Source: Aporrectodea caliginosa (taxonomy: Eukaryota > Annelida > Clitellata > Crassiclitellata > Lumbricidae). Taken from it: a DNA stretch of 64,000 nt. Within the stretch, counting starts at the first letter, position 1. Every line of letters starts with the position of its first letter. The stretch covers positions 1,195,001-1,259,000 of the forward strand of contig JACEVL010000468.1 in the NCBI GenBank assembly GCA_020284085.1, given 5' to 3'. Of the stretch, positions 26,901 to 37,500 are shown one piece after another. The notes under the pieces are model-generated. The model searched no databases. It had not been told where the DNA came from and was given only the letters and a program-made list of their open reading frames with translations. The position numbers and the translations under genes are program-made.

Positions 26901-27310
26901 TTTTGCCAAATAGTTATTGGTGTCTCAATCCGACGGAATGTTGAAGTCTTAACTTCATGGTCAGTGCATCTAATGCTTTGATTTTACCAAAAATTGCTGT
27001 TTAGTGTTACTGTGCCTCACTGAATGGTACGACTTGTAGTCCAGAAAATAAATTGTTTTGATGACATATGAACCCATAATTATCATTGCAGTGGCAAACA
27101 GAAGCTACAGCCTCATTATAAATAACTATTTACTACGGTACTTCACACTTTAACGACGAAAGTGTACTAAAAGTTACTGGGAAACCAATGCAGGTCATTG
27201 TTAAACTGTTAATATGTTAATTACTACACTACCAGGCCCTTTTGTATTAATTTTTTCTGCTGACACCAGAGATCTCCATATTTACTTACCACATAGTTGC
27301 TAGTTGCCAT
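11998..27310 (-). CDS. CCDC9-like: CCDC9-like protein, RG-rich, with seven 28-aa repeats; 8 exons, 862 aa
   Basis: Exons in transcription order are 27310-27290, 25675-25550, 23797-23696, 21911-21810, 21410-21295, 20495-20434, 16747-14774 and 12083-11998. Every junction is GT-AG and the phases agree (0,0,0,0,2,1,1), ending in TAA at 12000-11998. Exon 1 encodes MATSNYV. Exons 2-3 encode a charged coiled coil (about residues 20-62) whose KKNRDILKRH and EVEADRKAAE blocks match the N-terminal helix of the CCDC9 family in order and spacing. Residues about 290-362 are an RG/RGR/RGG-rich segment of RNA-binding type. Residues 501-696 are seven tandem 28-residue units. The C-terminus is acidic and serine-rich. 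Human CCDC9 is an RNA-associated protein linked to exon-junction complexes; the role here is inferred from that. The gene model is strong, the orthology moderate, and the tandem repeat may be lineage-specific. Confidence 0.8.
12510..13135 (+). pseudogene. LINE reverse transcriptase remnant (Jockey/I-like)
   Basis: The conceptual translation starts WAKANNLKLNP, continues EMIVSRKRQK and, after stops, reads HEVARANTIAHLMYASLAW. This is the region after the RT active site in Jockey-like LINEs. It has several stops and frame changes. It lies in intron 7 of the CCDC9-like gene, on the opposite strand. Confidence 0.6.
13140..13545 (-). mobile_element. Composite tRNA-derived SINE (SINE1 + SINE2), minus orientation
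   Basis: On the minus strand, 13545-13380 has a tRNA-like head. It carries A-box TGGCCGAGTGG and B-box GGGTTCGATACC, followed by an ATACAATAC tail. A second unit (about 13370-13140) follows with head GCGCGGTGGTTTGGGGGT and B-box GGGTTCAAATCC. It ends in the GGGAGCGCC...GGCGCTATA hairpin and (AATAC)n tail. The same two-unit order recurs at 48418-48815. Confidence 0.8.
14046..14116. mobile_element. Mini TTAA element, copy 2 (71 bp)
   Basis: TTAA at 14046-14049 and 14113-14116, with the core CTGCACTGGTTTCCCAA, which is the reverse of copy 1's core. Confidence 0.55.
14306..14384. mobile_element. Mini TTAA element, copy 3 (decayed left end)
   Basis: Shares the core CTGCACTAGTTTCCCAG and the right end AAAGGGTTAA (TTAA 14381-14384). 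The left TTAA is eroded. Confidence 0.45.
15189..15776 (-). repeat. Coding minisatellite, 7 x 84 bp (28 aa units) in CCDC9-like exon 7
   Basis: Seven back-to-back 84-bp units lie in frame with the coding strand. Each starts KPCET or a close variant (one is KPSET) and ends HAVEKLPE or LTE. The first unit (high coordinate) and the last are the most diverged at their outer edges, while the middle units differ at only a few positions. This fits recent unit duplication or homogenisation. The unit length is a multiple of three, so copy-number change keeps the frame. A long ORF on the opposite strand is only a shadow of this repeat. Confidence 0.95.
16872..18824. mobile_element. hAT-like DNA element, outer (1.95 kb)
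   Basis: The termini CAGTGGCGGCGCCAGG and CCTGGCGCCGCCACTG are perfect inverted repeats. They are flanked by the exact 8-bp duplication ACCAGAAC (16864-16871 and 18825-18832). Target length and CAG...CTG ends fit hAT. It interrupts sequence that reads on into the LINE at 18833. A smaller hAT-like element is nested at 16964-17822. The interior ORF at 18019-18387 (122 codons) has no product I recognise, so the element is probably non-autonomous. It lies in intron 6 of the CCDC9-like gene, close to the exon 7 acceptor at 16748. Confidence 0.9.
16964..17822. mobile_element. hAT-like DNA element nested inside the 16872-18824 element
   Basis: Ends CAGAGGCGCAACCAC and GTGGTTGCGCCTATG are near-perfect inverted repeats. 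The 8-bp duplication CCTCCATC is exact (16956-16963 and 17823-17830). The interior contains two diverged direct copies of a block (about 17035-17185 and 17565-17720) sharing AGGCAAGAAGCCC-like and GCGGAGCCC motifs. No transposase is seen. Confidence 0.88.
18833..19940 (+). pseudogene. LINE 3' region, RT C-terminal ORF still open
   Basis: An open frame runs from about 18854 to the stop at 19616. Its first part (GPTSWNHLSQELR) resembles the extreme C-terminus of a LINE ORF. The rest (FLGVHVDQHLTWKEHI, then LVYPYLTYCNMVW, then GSTTWNMLPSHIR) is the RT thumb/C-terminal region in normal order. The element therefore looks chimeric or rearranged. It is followed by a 3' UTR and a tail CAATAAAAGAGATTTTATTG with TGATTGAT repeats near 19935. 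Confidence 0.7.
20155..20300 (+). pseudogene. Short LINE RT fragment
   Basis: The translation contains LILLDLTAAFNTFEKQYFLNHHL, matching the LLDLSAAFDTVDH-type motif that carries the first catalytic aspartate block of LINE RTs. It lies in intron 6 of the CCDC9-like gene. Confidence 0.5.
22167..22821. mobile_element. TTAA-flanked element with ATGTATAT microsatellite and GC-rich palindromes
   Basis: TTAA at 22163-22166 and 22822-22825 bracket the ends CCTTTTC and GAAAAGG. Inside are a (TATATG/TATA)n tract (about 22216-22510) and two GC-rich palindromes near the right end (about 22745-22766 and 22788-22807, CCCGGCGCCGCGCCGGG type). The overall design matches the element at 5749-6561. It lies in intron 3 of the CCDC9-like gene. 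Confidence 0.6.
22898..23402. mobile_element. hAT-like MITE with internal 66-bp tandem repeats
   Basis: Ends AGGGTTGTTAA and TTAACATCCCTA are inverted. The flank ATTGAGAAT is duplicated (22889-22897 and 23403-23411), meaning 8 bp or 9 bp depending on the border. Subterminal sequence is rich in CCGATTATCGG-type palindromes. 23077-23335 holds about four tandem units of about 66 bp (GGGGTTCTACTATTACCT...). No transposase. Confidence 0.8.
23697..27289. other. Introns 1-2 of CCDC9-like gene; no further gene seen
   Basis: Apart from exon 2 (25675-25550) and the mini TTAA element at 27150-27212, I recognise nothing. 25860-26100 is purine-rich (AGGAAGAGG-type) but shows no repeat unit. Confidence 0.4.
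27150..27212. mobile_element. Mini TTAA element, copy 4
   Basis: TTAA at 27150-27153 and 27209-27212 (also 27201-27204). It contains the core TGGGAAACCAATGCAG shared with copy 1. Confidence 0.55.
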
Positions 27311-27417
27311 GTCGACGAGTTTACAATCAAAATATTTGAAGACAATCTTCAAACTGTTCTTCACGTCTTTAGCTGCAACCAGATACAAATACTTTTACTG
27401 AACATGCACCAGAAGAC

Positions 27418-27698
27418 GTCCATAGTGTAGTGGTAACATAACTGGCGTGAAGAGCAGTAGGAAGCGGGATCGCTTCCCGCACCCTCCCAAAGGTCCACTC
27501 AGCCTATCATTTGCGAGATGGCGCATTGGTAAAATTAGATGTAGGACGTGATGGGCGCCTTGCATGGCTGCCGAATACAGTTAAATTCGACTCCTGTAAT
27601 AACTTGTGATCAAACTGATCATCCGTTCATACTGAATTGTACTCATCCTGCGTACTTGTCAGTTTGAATTAATAAAGAATATATTCTATTCTATTCTA
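27418..27698 (+). mobile_element. SINE, plus orientation (family A)
   Basis: Head TAGTGTAGTGGTAACATAAC resembles a tRNA A-box region. The body matches the inverted copy at 11228-11479, with 3' end AATTAATAAAGAATATATTC followed by TATTCTATTC repeats. It sits 108 bp upstream of the CCDC9-like start codon. Confidence 0.65.
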
Positions 27699-28130
27699 TT
27701 TGCGGACTTATAAAGCGCCTCTCACTGTACAACCTAATCAGAGGCGCTTAGAGTGCGAAAGACCCCTCGAAAAAAGAAAAGACTTAAGAGAACGAGCAGA
27801 AACAGAATTGCCCCCGTACAACATCAGAGCACGAGTTATAGACGGAATTTCATTCCACAACAAAGGGCCAACAGAGGCGTAGGCATGATGCTGTGCTGTG
27901 GCAGTCCAAGACCGAGGAACTAGGTCATGATGGTCTAAAGAGCGGAGAGGACGTCCAGAGGTACCTGAGATAGGTCGTCTGATAAGATCAGAGGTAGAGG
28001 AGAGTTTGACCCAGAAATGCTTTACACGTAAGAAAAAGAATTTTAAAATGAATCCGAGCAGTTAAGGGAAGCCAATGAAGCTGTTCAGTCATAAATGTAG
28101 ACATATGGGAGAAACGAGGAAGGCAATATA
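27699..28130 (-). mobile_element. Repeat with LINE-type 3' hairpin, minus orientation
   Basis: It begins with the hairpin AAGCGCCTCT...AGAGGCGCTT shared by the CR1-like LINEs and the SINEs of this window. It continues with non-coding sequence containing AAGGGAAGCCAATGAAGC. A related sequence lies at 53030-53640. Confidence 0.45.
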
Positions 28131-28900
28131 TAAACGAGGAATATAATATATATATAAACAGTCTAGACCAGTTATGTTAAGTATGGAGACATCACTTTTG
28201 CTTCAGTACAGAGGCAGCTTATACCGGATGTCTTGATTTTAAAATTCTAGTGGCTCTTCACATAAATTTTGTCATTTTAACTACTGAAAACTTATTCTGA
28301 TCTTAAAGTTGTATCTCCTGGCTACTCTGTTTTCCTCCTATGATAGCTTGTGTCATTATTTTTATTAAATTCATTTTCATGCCATTGTGCACACTATGCT
28401 TCATGCCATGTTGATGAGTTTACAAGTGTGGGAAAAGAAAATCCCAACAATGTAGTAATTTTATGGTTTTTAGGTCTACACGAATACTGGCTGGCACTCT
28501 TTAAATTCTATGCTTTCATCAGTCACCACTGAACAACTATTCTTTTCTTATTTAGGCCATGCCTTTTAACTTGCTGTACCGTGTCCTCATGTTTTTGTTC
28601 TCATGACATTGATCACGGCTGCCTTGTAATGTTGCTTGCTTTTATATTGTATGCTGTTTACGTTCCTGCTCATGGCCAAAGTTGGTGCCCGGGACAAGTT
28701 TAAAACTGATTTTACATACCGGGGTATATGCATTGTGGTTTTCTTATACTTTGCACAGGCCCAATACATTTTACCTGGACCCTGGTGCTGTCATTTCAAT
28801 TCAGTCATAGGTTCTGCTGCTCTGTTATACAGGTAATAATTATTAACTGGCTTCCTGCATTTAATTCAAATTCAAGCAGAGCTTTTTAAACTTTCAACTC
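28131..28900. other. Intergenic, nothing recognised
   Basis: Short ORFs only, with no recognisable domain or repeat. Confidence 0.4.
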
Positions 28901-29520
28901 CGGCATATCAGGGCCATTCGCAGATCCGTCTCCTTATCCACCTTGACTTCAATAGTTCATGCATTTGTCTGTTCCAGAATTGGCTATTGCAATTCTGTTC
29001 TCATAGGCCTTTCCAAGGTCCACCTGTCCCCTATCCAGTCAGTTCTAGATGCTGCTGCCAGACTGATTGCTCGCCTTCCTAAATTCTCCCATATCTCCTC
29101 GTTTATGATCAATCAATTGCACTGGCTTCCTCTCACAGCCCGAATTCAGTTCAAAGTTCTTGTCCTAGTCCTTAAGTCCAAATTGGGCATTGCTCCTAAA
29201 TATCTTAGGGATCGCATTCACTCCCCTCTCTCTTCAATTTCCCATCGACCTCTGCGCTCCTTGCTCAGGCATACTCTTTTTGTTCCAGGAGTTAGGACCA
29301 CTATGATCCAAACTAGATCCTTTGCCACTATTGGGCCCTCCCTGTGGAATGCCCTTCCCTCCTCTCTACATGTTACCATTCATTCTGGGTCTCTTCCTAC
29401 AGCCTTCTCCCTCCTCAAACCTTCTTCTCCTCGAAGGGTTCTCGCACTGGGAGCACTACTGAATGACCACTGCTGTGAGCAGCACAATACAAATTAATAA
29501 ATACAATCAATACAATACTA
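28901..29520 (+). pseudogene. CR1/L2-like LINE, C-terminal fragment with 3' tail
   Basis: An open frame of about 190 codons ends at 29497. Motifs are SIVHAFVCSRIGYCNS, then LDAAARLIARL, then LHWLPLTARIQFKVL, then APKYLRDRI, then IGPSLWNALPSSL. This is the conserved post-RT C-terminus of CR1/L2-like LINEs. A weak copy of the 3' hairpin and AATACAATCAATACAATAC follow. 5' truncated. Confidence 0.8.
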
Positions 29521-29702
29521 CATGCTTCAGGAACTCTGAACTTGCTATCTTCTGTCAATAAATTCTCGTAGGGATGTTGTTAGTTGTGTCTGCAATTGTG
29601 CACAAGCTGACCACTGGTGACTCTTCTGGTTATCTGAACAATGTTTGCAAACTGATAAATGTAGGCTTGCTCTGCAATTAATGACATTTGACATCATGTA
29701 GG

Positions 29703-30460
29703 CAGAGCTTCTCATTTGAAAATAGAAGGCGATTTGAAAATCAATCGCGCTGGATTACGTAGGCGATCGGTACGCGATCGACTTCGAGAGCTTTTGTGTA
29801 CCGTATTTTGCATATCGTATACGTATAGCTGCATATTATATAGTACCGTACTAGACTAATCTAGTAGGCCAATCTCAGTTCAGTTCCGTTATTATTACTA
29901 TTGATATTATTATTATTTAATTTTCATATAGCGCCCCTTCAAGGTGATCGACTCAGAAGCGCTCCTAGTCCAGCCACGGAAAAATAAGATAGTCGTTAAG
30001 TTATTAAAGAATAATGGTGTGACCGTGTGAACTCTATTCACTACACGGAGCGCAACAGGGAGCTCATTATTACATTATTATTCCACTTCGGCACCATCGC
30101 CGCCATTGTTGTTTCAATAATTTCCTAAATTAGTGACGTTACGAACATACAAATGACGTTACGCGGGAGGTGTCCCCGTGTCCATCGTGTTGTTATGACC
30201 AATCATATTGCACGAAATTGGAGCGATCACTCAGCAGTCATTAGGTCACGAAACGCTGCGTTCCAAACGCATTCACCGCCGCCGCAAGTGAGCAAAAATT
30301 GAAGTAATGCAAATTAGGTAAATAAAATATGGCTCCAGTTTCCTCTTGGAGTTAATCGATTGCGCTCCATTTGCGCGATCGATTTACCGATCCACCAGAC
30401 CTTTGCTAGGCAATCGACCAAGGAGATCGATCGATCGATCGCCTCAAATGAGAAGTTCTG
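29703..30460. mobile_element. hAT-like MITE, 758 bp
   Basis: Ends CAGAGCTTCTCATTTGA and TCAAATGAGAAGTTCTG are inverted with one mismatch. The 8-bp duplication CATGTAGG is exact (29695-29702 and 30461-30468). The interior has GATCGATCGATCG-rich ends and a fragment with the AGCGCC hairpin (about 29930-29975). No transposase. Confidence 0.88.
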
Positions 30461-30539
30461 CATGTAGGCTTGTCCAGAGTGTGCCTCTGATTATTTTTCT
30501 TGGAGTGGCACTACATAAATTCCAGTAATAAATATACAA

Positions 30540-31300
30540 ATAAATTGTCATCATTTCTAAATGTCTGCAGTCTTGAAATCCTTTCTGCAGCCAACTCATT
30601 TCTGCTGCAAGAATTCTTTTCTTATCTGATCCATATAGTAAGCTAGGTCGTATCATCGGCTCGTATATTATTTTCTTGGTTCTCTTTGTTAATTCTCTGC
30701 TTCTCCATATATCCTGCTCAATTTTCCAAAAGCTTGTAAGGTGCATCCAATTCTCCTTTGTATATCTTTTTCACTGCCACCATCTATGGTTATTTGGCAA
30801 TTACTAACCAGACCTCCATTTAATTTGATTCCTACCTTGGTGCTGCTTAGGCTGAGTGTCCTTACTGCTTCTGATACCAGGTTAAACAGGCATAATGATA
30901 ACACACATCCTCGCTGAACTCCCATTTTTGTGTGAAAGTATTTTGAGATCTTTTTATCTATCTTTATGGCACACTGGCACTTAATGATTTCGATATATCT
31001 CTTGTACAAGTTTGATTCGTTTCTCTGGTATTCCTGCATTCTGCATCACTCTCCACATTCTGTCATGTCATATGCTGTTGAATACTTGTTTTTATTAAGT
31101 CCATGAAGTTGAGCACTTCTGATTGTATTCAATGCTTAAATTCCAGTATCTTTCTCATTGTGAATAGTTCGTCATTTGTGCTTCTTCTTGGCCTGAACCT
31201 GACTTTTTCTTTCCCAGTGCTCTCACAACATATTGCTTCATTCTGTTTTGTATCACTTTGGTGAAAATGTTTCCTGTGATGCTCTGTAGGCTAATGCCTC
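30540..31300 (-). pseudogene. LINE RT pseudogene, RTE-like
   Basis: The minus-strand translation shows RRSTNDELFTMRKILEF, GVQRGCVLSLCLFNL and GIKLNGGLVSNC, then QAFGKLSRIY and IYEPMIRPSLLYGS in order. The catalytic YADD stretch is lost between the LVSNC and IDGGSEKD parts, and there are stops. The order and motifs fit RTE-type LINEs. Confidence 0.65.
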
Positions 31301-33395
31301 TGTAATATTCATCTAATTTGTAACCCAGTGCTGCTACAATATTCAGATGCTATTAATGAAAAAGTACAACGAAAACCACAATGAAAGCAAACAATAAAAA
31401 ACTGTGTAATCATTATTTTATTTATTTACCGAACTTTTCTTCATAGTTGTGATTTGCCAGTTCTGTCATGTTACATCTATGTCTATGTCTATGGTCCTGT
31501 CTGGTGGCTTACATTTCGTATTTGTTGAATGTATTAGTTTAACTGGTGTCATTAGCATAAATGATATTTAGAGGTGGGCTTGGAGCCTGTGGTTTTATCC
31601 AATACTTCAAACACTGAATCAAAGAAATATGAGCAAATCCGATATTAATCCAGTTCTCAGTCTGAGATATCTATTAAGCTCCATGCATGAGTAAAGCCCA
31701 GCAGAATTTTAGATGTGCTCCTAGAGAGTTATGTATTCCAGTGTCGTCATTAGGGGTCATCCATTTAGTAAGTATGCAGAAATCTGGAAAATTGGCCTAC
31801 TCCCCTCCCTGTAAGCATATGTACTTTCTTACACTCTACCACCTGTGCAAGTACATTTGATGCACGCCACCTGAATCCTACAGAACAGTTATATTTAATC
31901 CATGCTGAAACATTAAAGGATTAATAATATTAACAAGTTTAGCAGTTAATAGCAGTCAGAGGTAATGTGGCATACAAGTTATAACCCTCTCCTACAGTCT
32001 TACTTCTCCTTCTCCCAGTAGTACTTGTCTAACATGTTCTGTACACAGGGACCTCAATTGGCATGGCATCCATTCAAATGGGCAGCAGTGGTGAAAGATC
32101 TCACCTGATAAATTCATTGAAAAATGAGCAGGGTTGAGGCTATATGGTCACTATATAAAAATGGATAAATCTTCTGCGGCGAAAGATTCCGCCGTGCTTG
32201 AAAGGAAAATTTTTACTTCTGCGGTGGAAAACCTTCGCACATGCGCAAAGCTTCGACTGCACATGAGCATTCAAAATCGCCTGTGCATAGTTCAAAACAT
32301 GTTAAAATGGCCGAATTATTCTTAGGACAAACCTCTGATAGCACTTGCAACATCGGTTAGGGCCAGGTTTTGTGTCGCCATTAGAATATTCTTTACGTTT
32401 TATTATTATAGACTGCGAATTTTCGCTGCAGAAGTAAAAATTTCGTTAAAATTATGAAATCGGAAGCTTCCGCCGCACCAGTAATTTCTGCATCCGTTGA
32501 GTGGCGGAATCCACACCATGAAATGGGTACATTTACATTTCCAATTTTCCATGCAATCTGCGACATGAGCGCCTTCTACTTATTATGCCTCTATTTCGCA
32601 TGCAATTGAAGACCAGTTTTTGTAAAATTTATAGTATCGTTGGCTGAAGGATTATACAATATTGTTGGGCATGCTGCACGGCAGCGCGGGCGGTACCATG
32701 TTTTCAATGACGACACTAACCCTAACCCTAACCCTATTAAACCGACCCTCATGACACCAAACCTGGACACTAACCGACTCTCACGACGCCAGTAAACTTG
32801 CGCATTATATCATTCAGCCCACGATAGTATAAGCTTGCCCAGTTTTTATCGGGGCCATGTGTCGTCAGGTCAGGACCCTTCTGATGAGTTTTTTTATTTA
32901 TGAAGCGCTATATTAGTAAGCACTTACAATTACAATTGCTAACATGTTAGCAAAGGGAATTAGCCTTTTACATAAAATGTACATTCTTGCTTGATATCAT
33001 CATGGGTAGAAAGTGCTCAGAGACACAATTTTGAATCATGCTTTGAAATGTCGACAACTATGGCGTTCACCTGCAAAGCCTCGTCCTAACTGAATAATTT
33101 ACTCGCAGACATGCTAACTGTGGCAAGTGCGTCTAGCGGCTAGAAAACGACGATACACAAACTTTTCTATCCATCGGCCTTTTAACACTTGTACGACACC
33201 ATTTGTTCCCATTGTAATTTAGTATTCATAATGGCATGCAGAAAACCAGTTACCACTATAATGGTTGAAGAGACCCAGACATCACCGCCATCACCACAGA
33301 ATGATAATCCCTTCTCGCCGCTGCCGTCTCAACCCACGGATTACGGATCTCAGACCTATCTATTGACGTCGGCAAAAGAACGAAGAAGCGCCATC
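31301..33395. other. Intergenic, repeat remnants
   Basis: 32096-32160 repeats the CAGTGGTGAA...TTCATTGAAAAATGAGC phrase also seen near 2605. GGAAAATTTTTACTTCTGC at about 32200 and its inverse at about 32425 form a decayed palindrome. A short CCCTAA run lies at about 32715. No gene is recognised. Confidence 0.4.
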
Positions 33396-33497
<102 letters not shown>

Positions 33498-33823
33498 GCA
33501 TCAATTTCTATGGCGCCGTAACACAGCACTTGCCGTTACAAGGGCGCCTGTGACTGACGTAACTCCTGTAGAGTCGATAAAAATTCTTTATTATAAGCCG
33601 CGAATTACCAAGTAAGCAGAGGTAATTATTGGCAAAATTATAATTAAATATAAGACACTGTAGCAGCTACTAAATTAGTTTTAGTGAAACAACAGAGAAC
33701 AAGTCTATCCCCGACCATACATATCTTCGTTGTTTGATCAGCTTTAAAAGACGGTTAATTAGGCCTTTAGTCCCACCTCATTCACAAGCAAGCAAACACT
33801 ACAAAGCACGAGTCTGTTAGTTT

Positions 33824-34012
33824 CAGGGCCGCATTAAGGCTAGGGCAGGCCAGAGTGGCGTGATTAGGCCTACCTTCCAAAAGCCCCCGGCCCCTCTGAC
33901 AACCATGTGCACCGGTCCACCACGCACGTATTTATGAAATGCGGGCCCCTAAAATCTGCGGCCCGGGCGCGGCAGCACCCTTAGCACCCCACCCCCCGCT
34001 AATGCGGACCTG
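33824..34012. mobile_element. hAT-like MITE, 189 bp
   Basis: Ends CAGGGCCGCATTA and TAATGCGGACCTG are inverted with one mismatch. The 8-bp duplication matches at 7 of 8 positions (GTTAGTTT at 33816-33823, ATTAGTTT at 34013-34020). The GC-rich interior contains CCCGGGCGCGGC. Confidence 0.75.
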
Positions 34013-34549
34013 ATTAGTTTTATGACTTTACCTTGCTGATTGTTTGCTCGACTTACTTTCTGGTGTGTATGCTAATGTTTTCAATAGAATGTTGACGCAA
34101 TGCTGGTTAATGCCGCGCACCATTTGGATGGCATGAAGCTATCACGCGGTTTTCGGTCTGAAAGCGCTATAATATCAATATATGTTATATGTGCAGAAAC
34201 AGTATCACAGATACATTTCGAGAACGCGATTGAGCCATCGGCTCCCCATTGTCTCTGCATTGATTGTAATACCACAGATTCCCCGTGCTTTTTTGCCAGT
34301 CTTAAGTCAAAGAACAGCACTGCATATAGTTAAGGTCTGTCGGTGCGTGCTCGTGCTTAAATCATGGCGCTACATCATTTTGGCAGAGAACTAGAAAACG
34401 GAAGTACAACAACTATAATGGAAGCATGTTTGGTATTTAAGAATATTTTACTAGTTTGTAGTTTATAGGTATAGCGAATCTCAATGAACCCAACTCACGT
34501 ATAAAGGCAACATATTATAAATTTAGGATTAAAAAAAATTAGTATTAGA

Positions 34550-37500
34550 ATGCTGTCTAAGACAGTGTGGAGCATTGCAGCGGCGGGGCTCTGCTTCATC
34601 GGATACTGCATATACTACGACCGCAAACGCAGAAACGACCCACACTTCAGAGAAATACTTCGAGAAAGTAAGTTGTCAAAATGTCTCAGAACTGTTGAGC
34701 AACTTGAGCTGTTATCAGTTTCGGCTACAGATGTTTCGTCAGAAAGCCTGCATTTTTATAAAGTATTGACGTTCAGTTAGTATGGAATTAGAAAACTATT
34801 AACGTTCGTTAGTAGGGGTGCGGGCCGAATCCCCGAAACCCGAATCCCCGAAAGGCATTTCGGCGTAAATTCGGCCGGATCCCCGAAATTGATTTTCTAA
34901 GTCTGACCCGAATGAATATAATAAAAAAATAAACATTTGAATAGGCAGTATATCGATATACATCAAGGCCACGCTAAGTCTATGTCATGTTTACAATTTA
35001 ACTCGGAATAGCTCGGCCGCTTTCTAGAAAACTGTTTTCGGGGAATCGGGCTTTTGTCTGTTTTCAGCGTTTTCGGGGATTCGGGTTTCGGGGATTCGGG
35101 CTGACCCCGTTAGTAGTTCTGGTTAACTTTATGTAATAGCAACAGTTCAAAAGTTTAATCGGATGAGCCATTCCTTTTCTTAGTGAGAAGTAGTAATGCA
35201 TTACTAAATAGTCTCTCTGCTGTACTGGATGGAATGCTTGTGTTGAAGCGCAGAAACACGGGCACGGGCAAAATGCTGATTTGCTGATTGGGGACGGGGA
35301 GTGCGGGCCGAAACCCGAATCCCATAAACGAATTTTGGCCTGATCCCTGAAATTGATTTTCTAAATCTGACCCGAATGAACATAATTAAAAAATAAACAT
35401 TTGAACAGGCAGTATAGCAATATACATCAAGGCCACGCTACATCTTTGTCATGTTTACAATTTAACTTGAAATAGCCCGGTCGCTTTCTAGAAAACTGTT
35501 TTCGGGAAATCGGGCTTTTGTCTATTTTCAGCGTTTTCAGGGATTCGGGTTGACCCTGGGATGGGTAAAATGCTGATTAGAAAAACGCTGATTGGTGGGT
35601 AAAATGCTGATTAGAAAATGCTGATTGTAACAACAGAGTGTAACAATCGGTCTTTATTATTATTAATCAATTATATGTATTATTATTACATGAATTATTA
35701 TTATTATTATTATTTTTTCTTTCTGTTAGAAACACTAACACAGACATTGTGATACCATCATGGACATGAATCACACTGGATCCAATGATTTTTTTATCTT
35801 TCCACAAAAATGCCAACAATATCCAAATACTTTCCAATCATCCTTCTTAAAATCTTCTGACCACGAATAATGAAGAATTGATCCTCCCATCAGTTGATTA
35901 ACAATTGCATTTACTGACGGACTATTAAAACACTCGTAGATTTACTCATGACTGGAATTCTTCCTATCCAGTGTATGTGATAATGTGAACTCTCCAAAAT
36001 TCAAAATTTATAGTAAGCTTACTTAATATCGTTTATTTAACGACGCCATCATATCGACGATGATAGGCGTTATAGTAAGCTACACACTTGGGGGTATTTA
36101 TAGTCTTTTAACAGTTTGCATTGGTTGATTAAAATACCCTATTGAAGACAACAAAGTGGTGTCTTGTTTGATCACTACTTGCCTGGCCTTCAATCTCTTA
36201 ATTAACAGTGTCATATTTGTTAATTAAAACAATATTGAAAACAATAAAGTGTATTGACTTGTGATCAGTACTTGCCAGGATTTCAATCAGCATTTTACCC
36301 TTTGGTTTGCGGATTTGGCTGGTAGGTTAATCAGCATTTTATCCCCAGCCAATCAGCAAATCAGCATTTACCTGTGCCCCAGAAACACTGACTTGATTCG
36401 TGGATGATTGTCCAGCATATTTATGTCTTATTGAAGGAGAGTGTGAACCTTCAACCTCGTGAATGAAAACATAAGAAGGCTGTGTTTGAATGCTGTCCCA
36501 TCCAGTGTTTGGGCACTCTGATTCAGTACTTTAATAACGAGAAAGTATTTTCCCTATTGCCTTTCAGTCAAACCGAGGTGATGCCTTCTGCTTCAGACAG
36601 TGTAGGAATAGATGTCATTCAATATTATTTCCATGGTGAACGTTTTGCACAATTTTTTTATGAATAGCACTTGCATATGCAATGATTCTATGTTTTCTGT
36701 ATTACTGGAAGTACTTTCTAGTTCTTTGCATTATGTTATGACCAATATCTCCCATATAATGTTTAGGAATACGCTAATAATACTTAGTGAAAGTGAGATT
36801 TAATTGTGATGATGCTTTATATTATCAGCAAAGTCACATTTTTGATTCAAAGGAAAAAAATTTAAAGTTGTTTTTTTCAGAACGAAGGAAGGCTAGACAG
36901 AATTCCAGGGATCGTAAAAAATCGCTGGTATGTAGTGTACAAATAACTTTGTTCATGTGAATAGTTTTTAATCTTGCCCCATTTCACCCAGAAAAGGGTT
37001 TTGAAGTCAGTAAATTGTGAAAGGCTGATTTGCAAATAAATTTTAACTTGTGGTATCTGTGGAAGATGGCAATAAAAGACACTTTGAATTGTCATCGTTT
37101 TTACTGATCAGCCCATGGCTACTACTAGTATTATAGTCCACCCATCAAGAAAGGAGCAGGGCCAGTTTATTTAGCTTTCAAACCATCTGTATAATATTTG
37201 GAGATCATTTTAAAAAGTTGTAGATATAAAATGTTGAATGGCAATATTGTGTACTAGATAGCTTTAGATGGCGTTTTATGTATTCAGTTTTTAATACACT
37301 TGGATTGAACATGAATAATTTTCTGTAACTTTTGGTTGTTTACCGTAATTTGCAGAATCTGAATCTCGATGATCCAAAGTCTATGGAGGAACTCTTCATG
37401 CAAGAAATGCACATCGGTCAGAGCTTGTTATTGCAAGGTTTGTGTTAACCATTTGTACCCGTTTTATTTGGTCAGTGCATATTTCTTTAATCGGAAAATG

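Noticed and set aside
32712..32735. Interstitial telomere repeat (CCCTAA)
   Set aside because: Only about three units; too short to support a telomere fusion or telomerase repair event.
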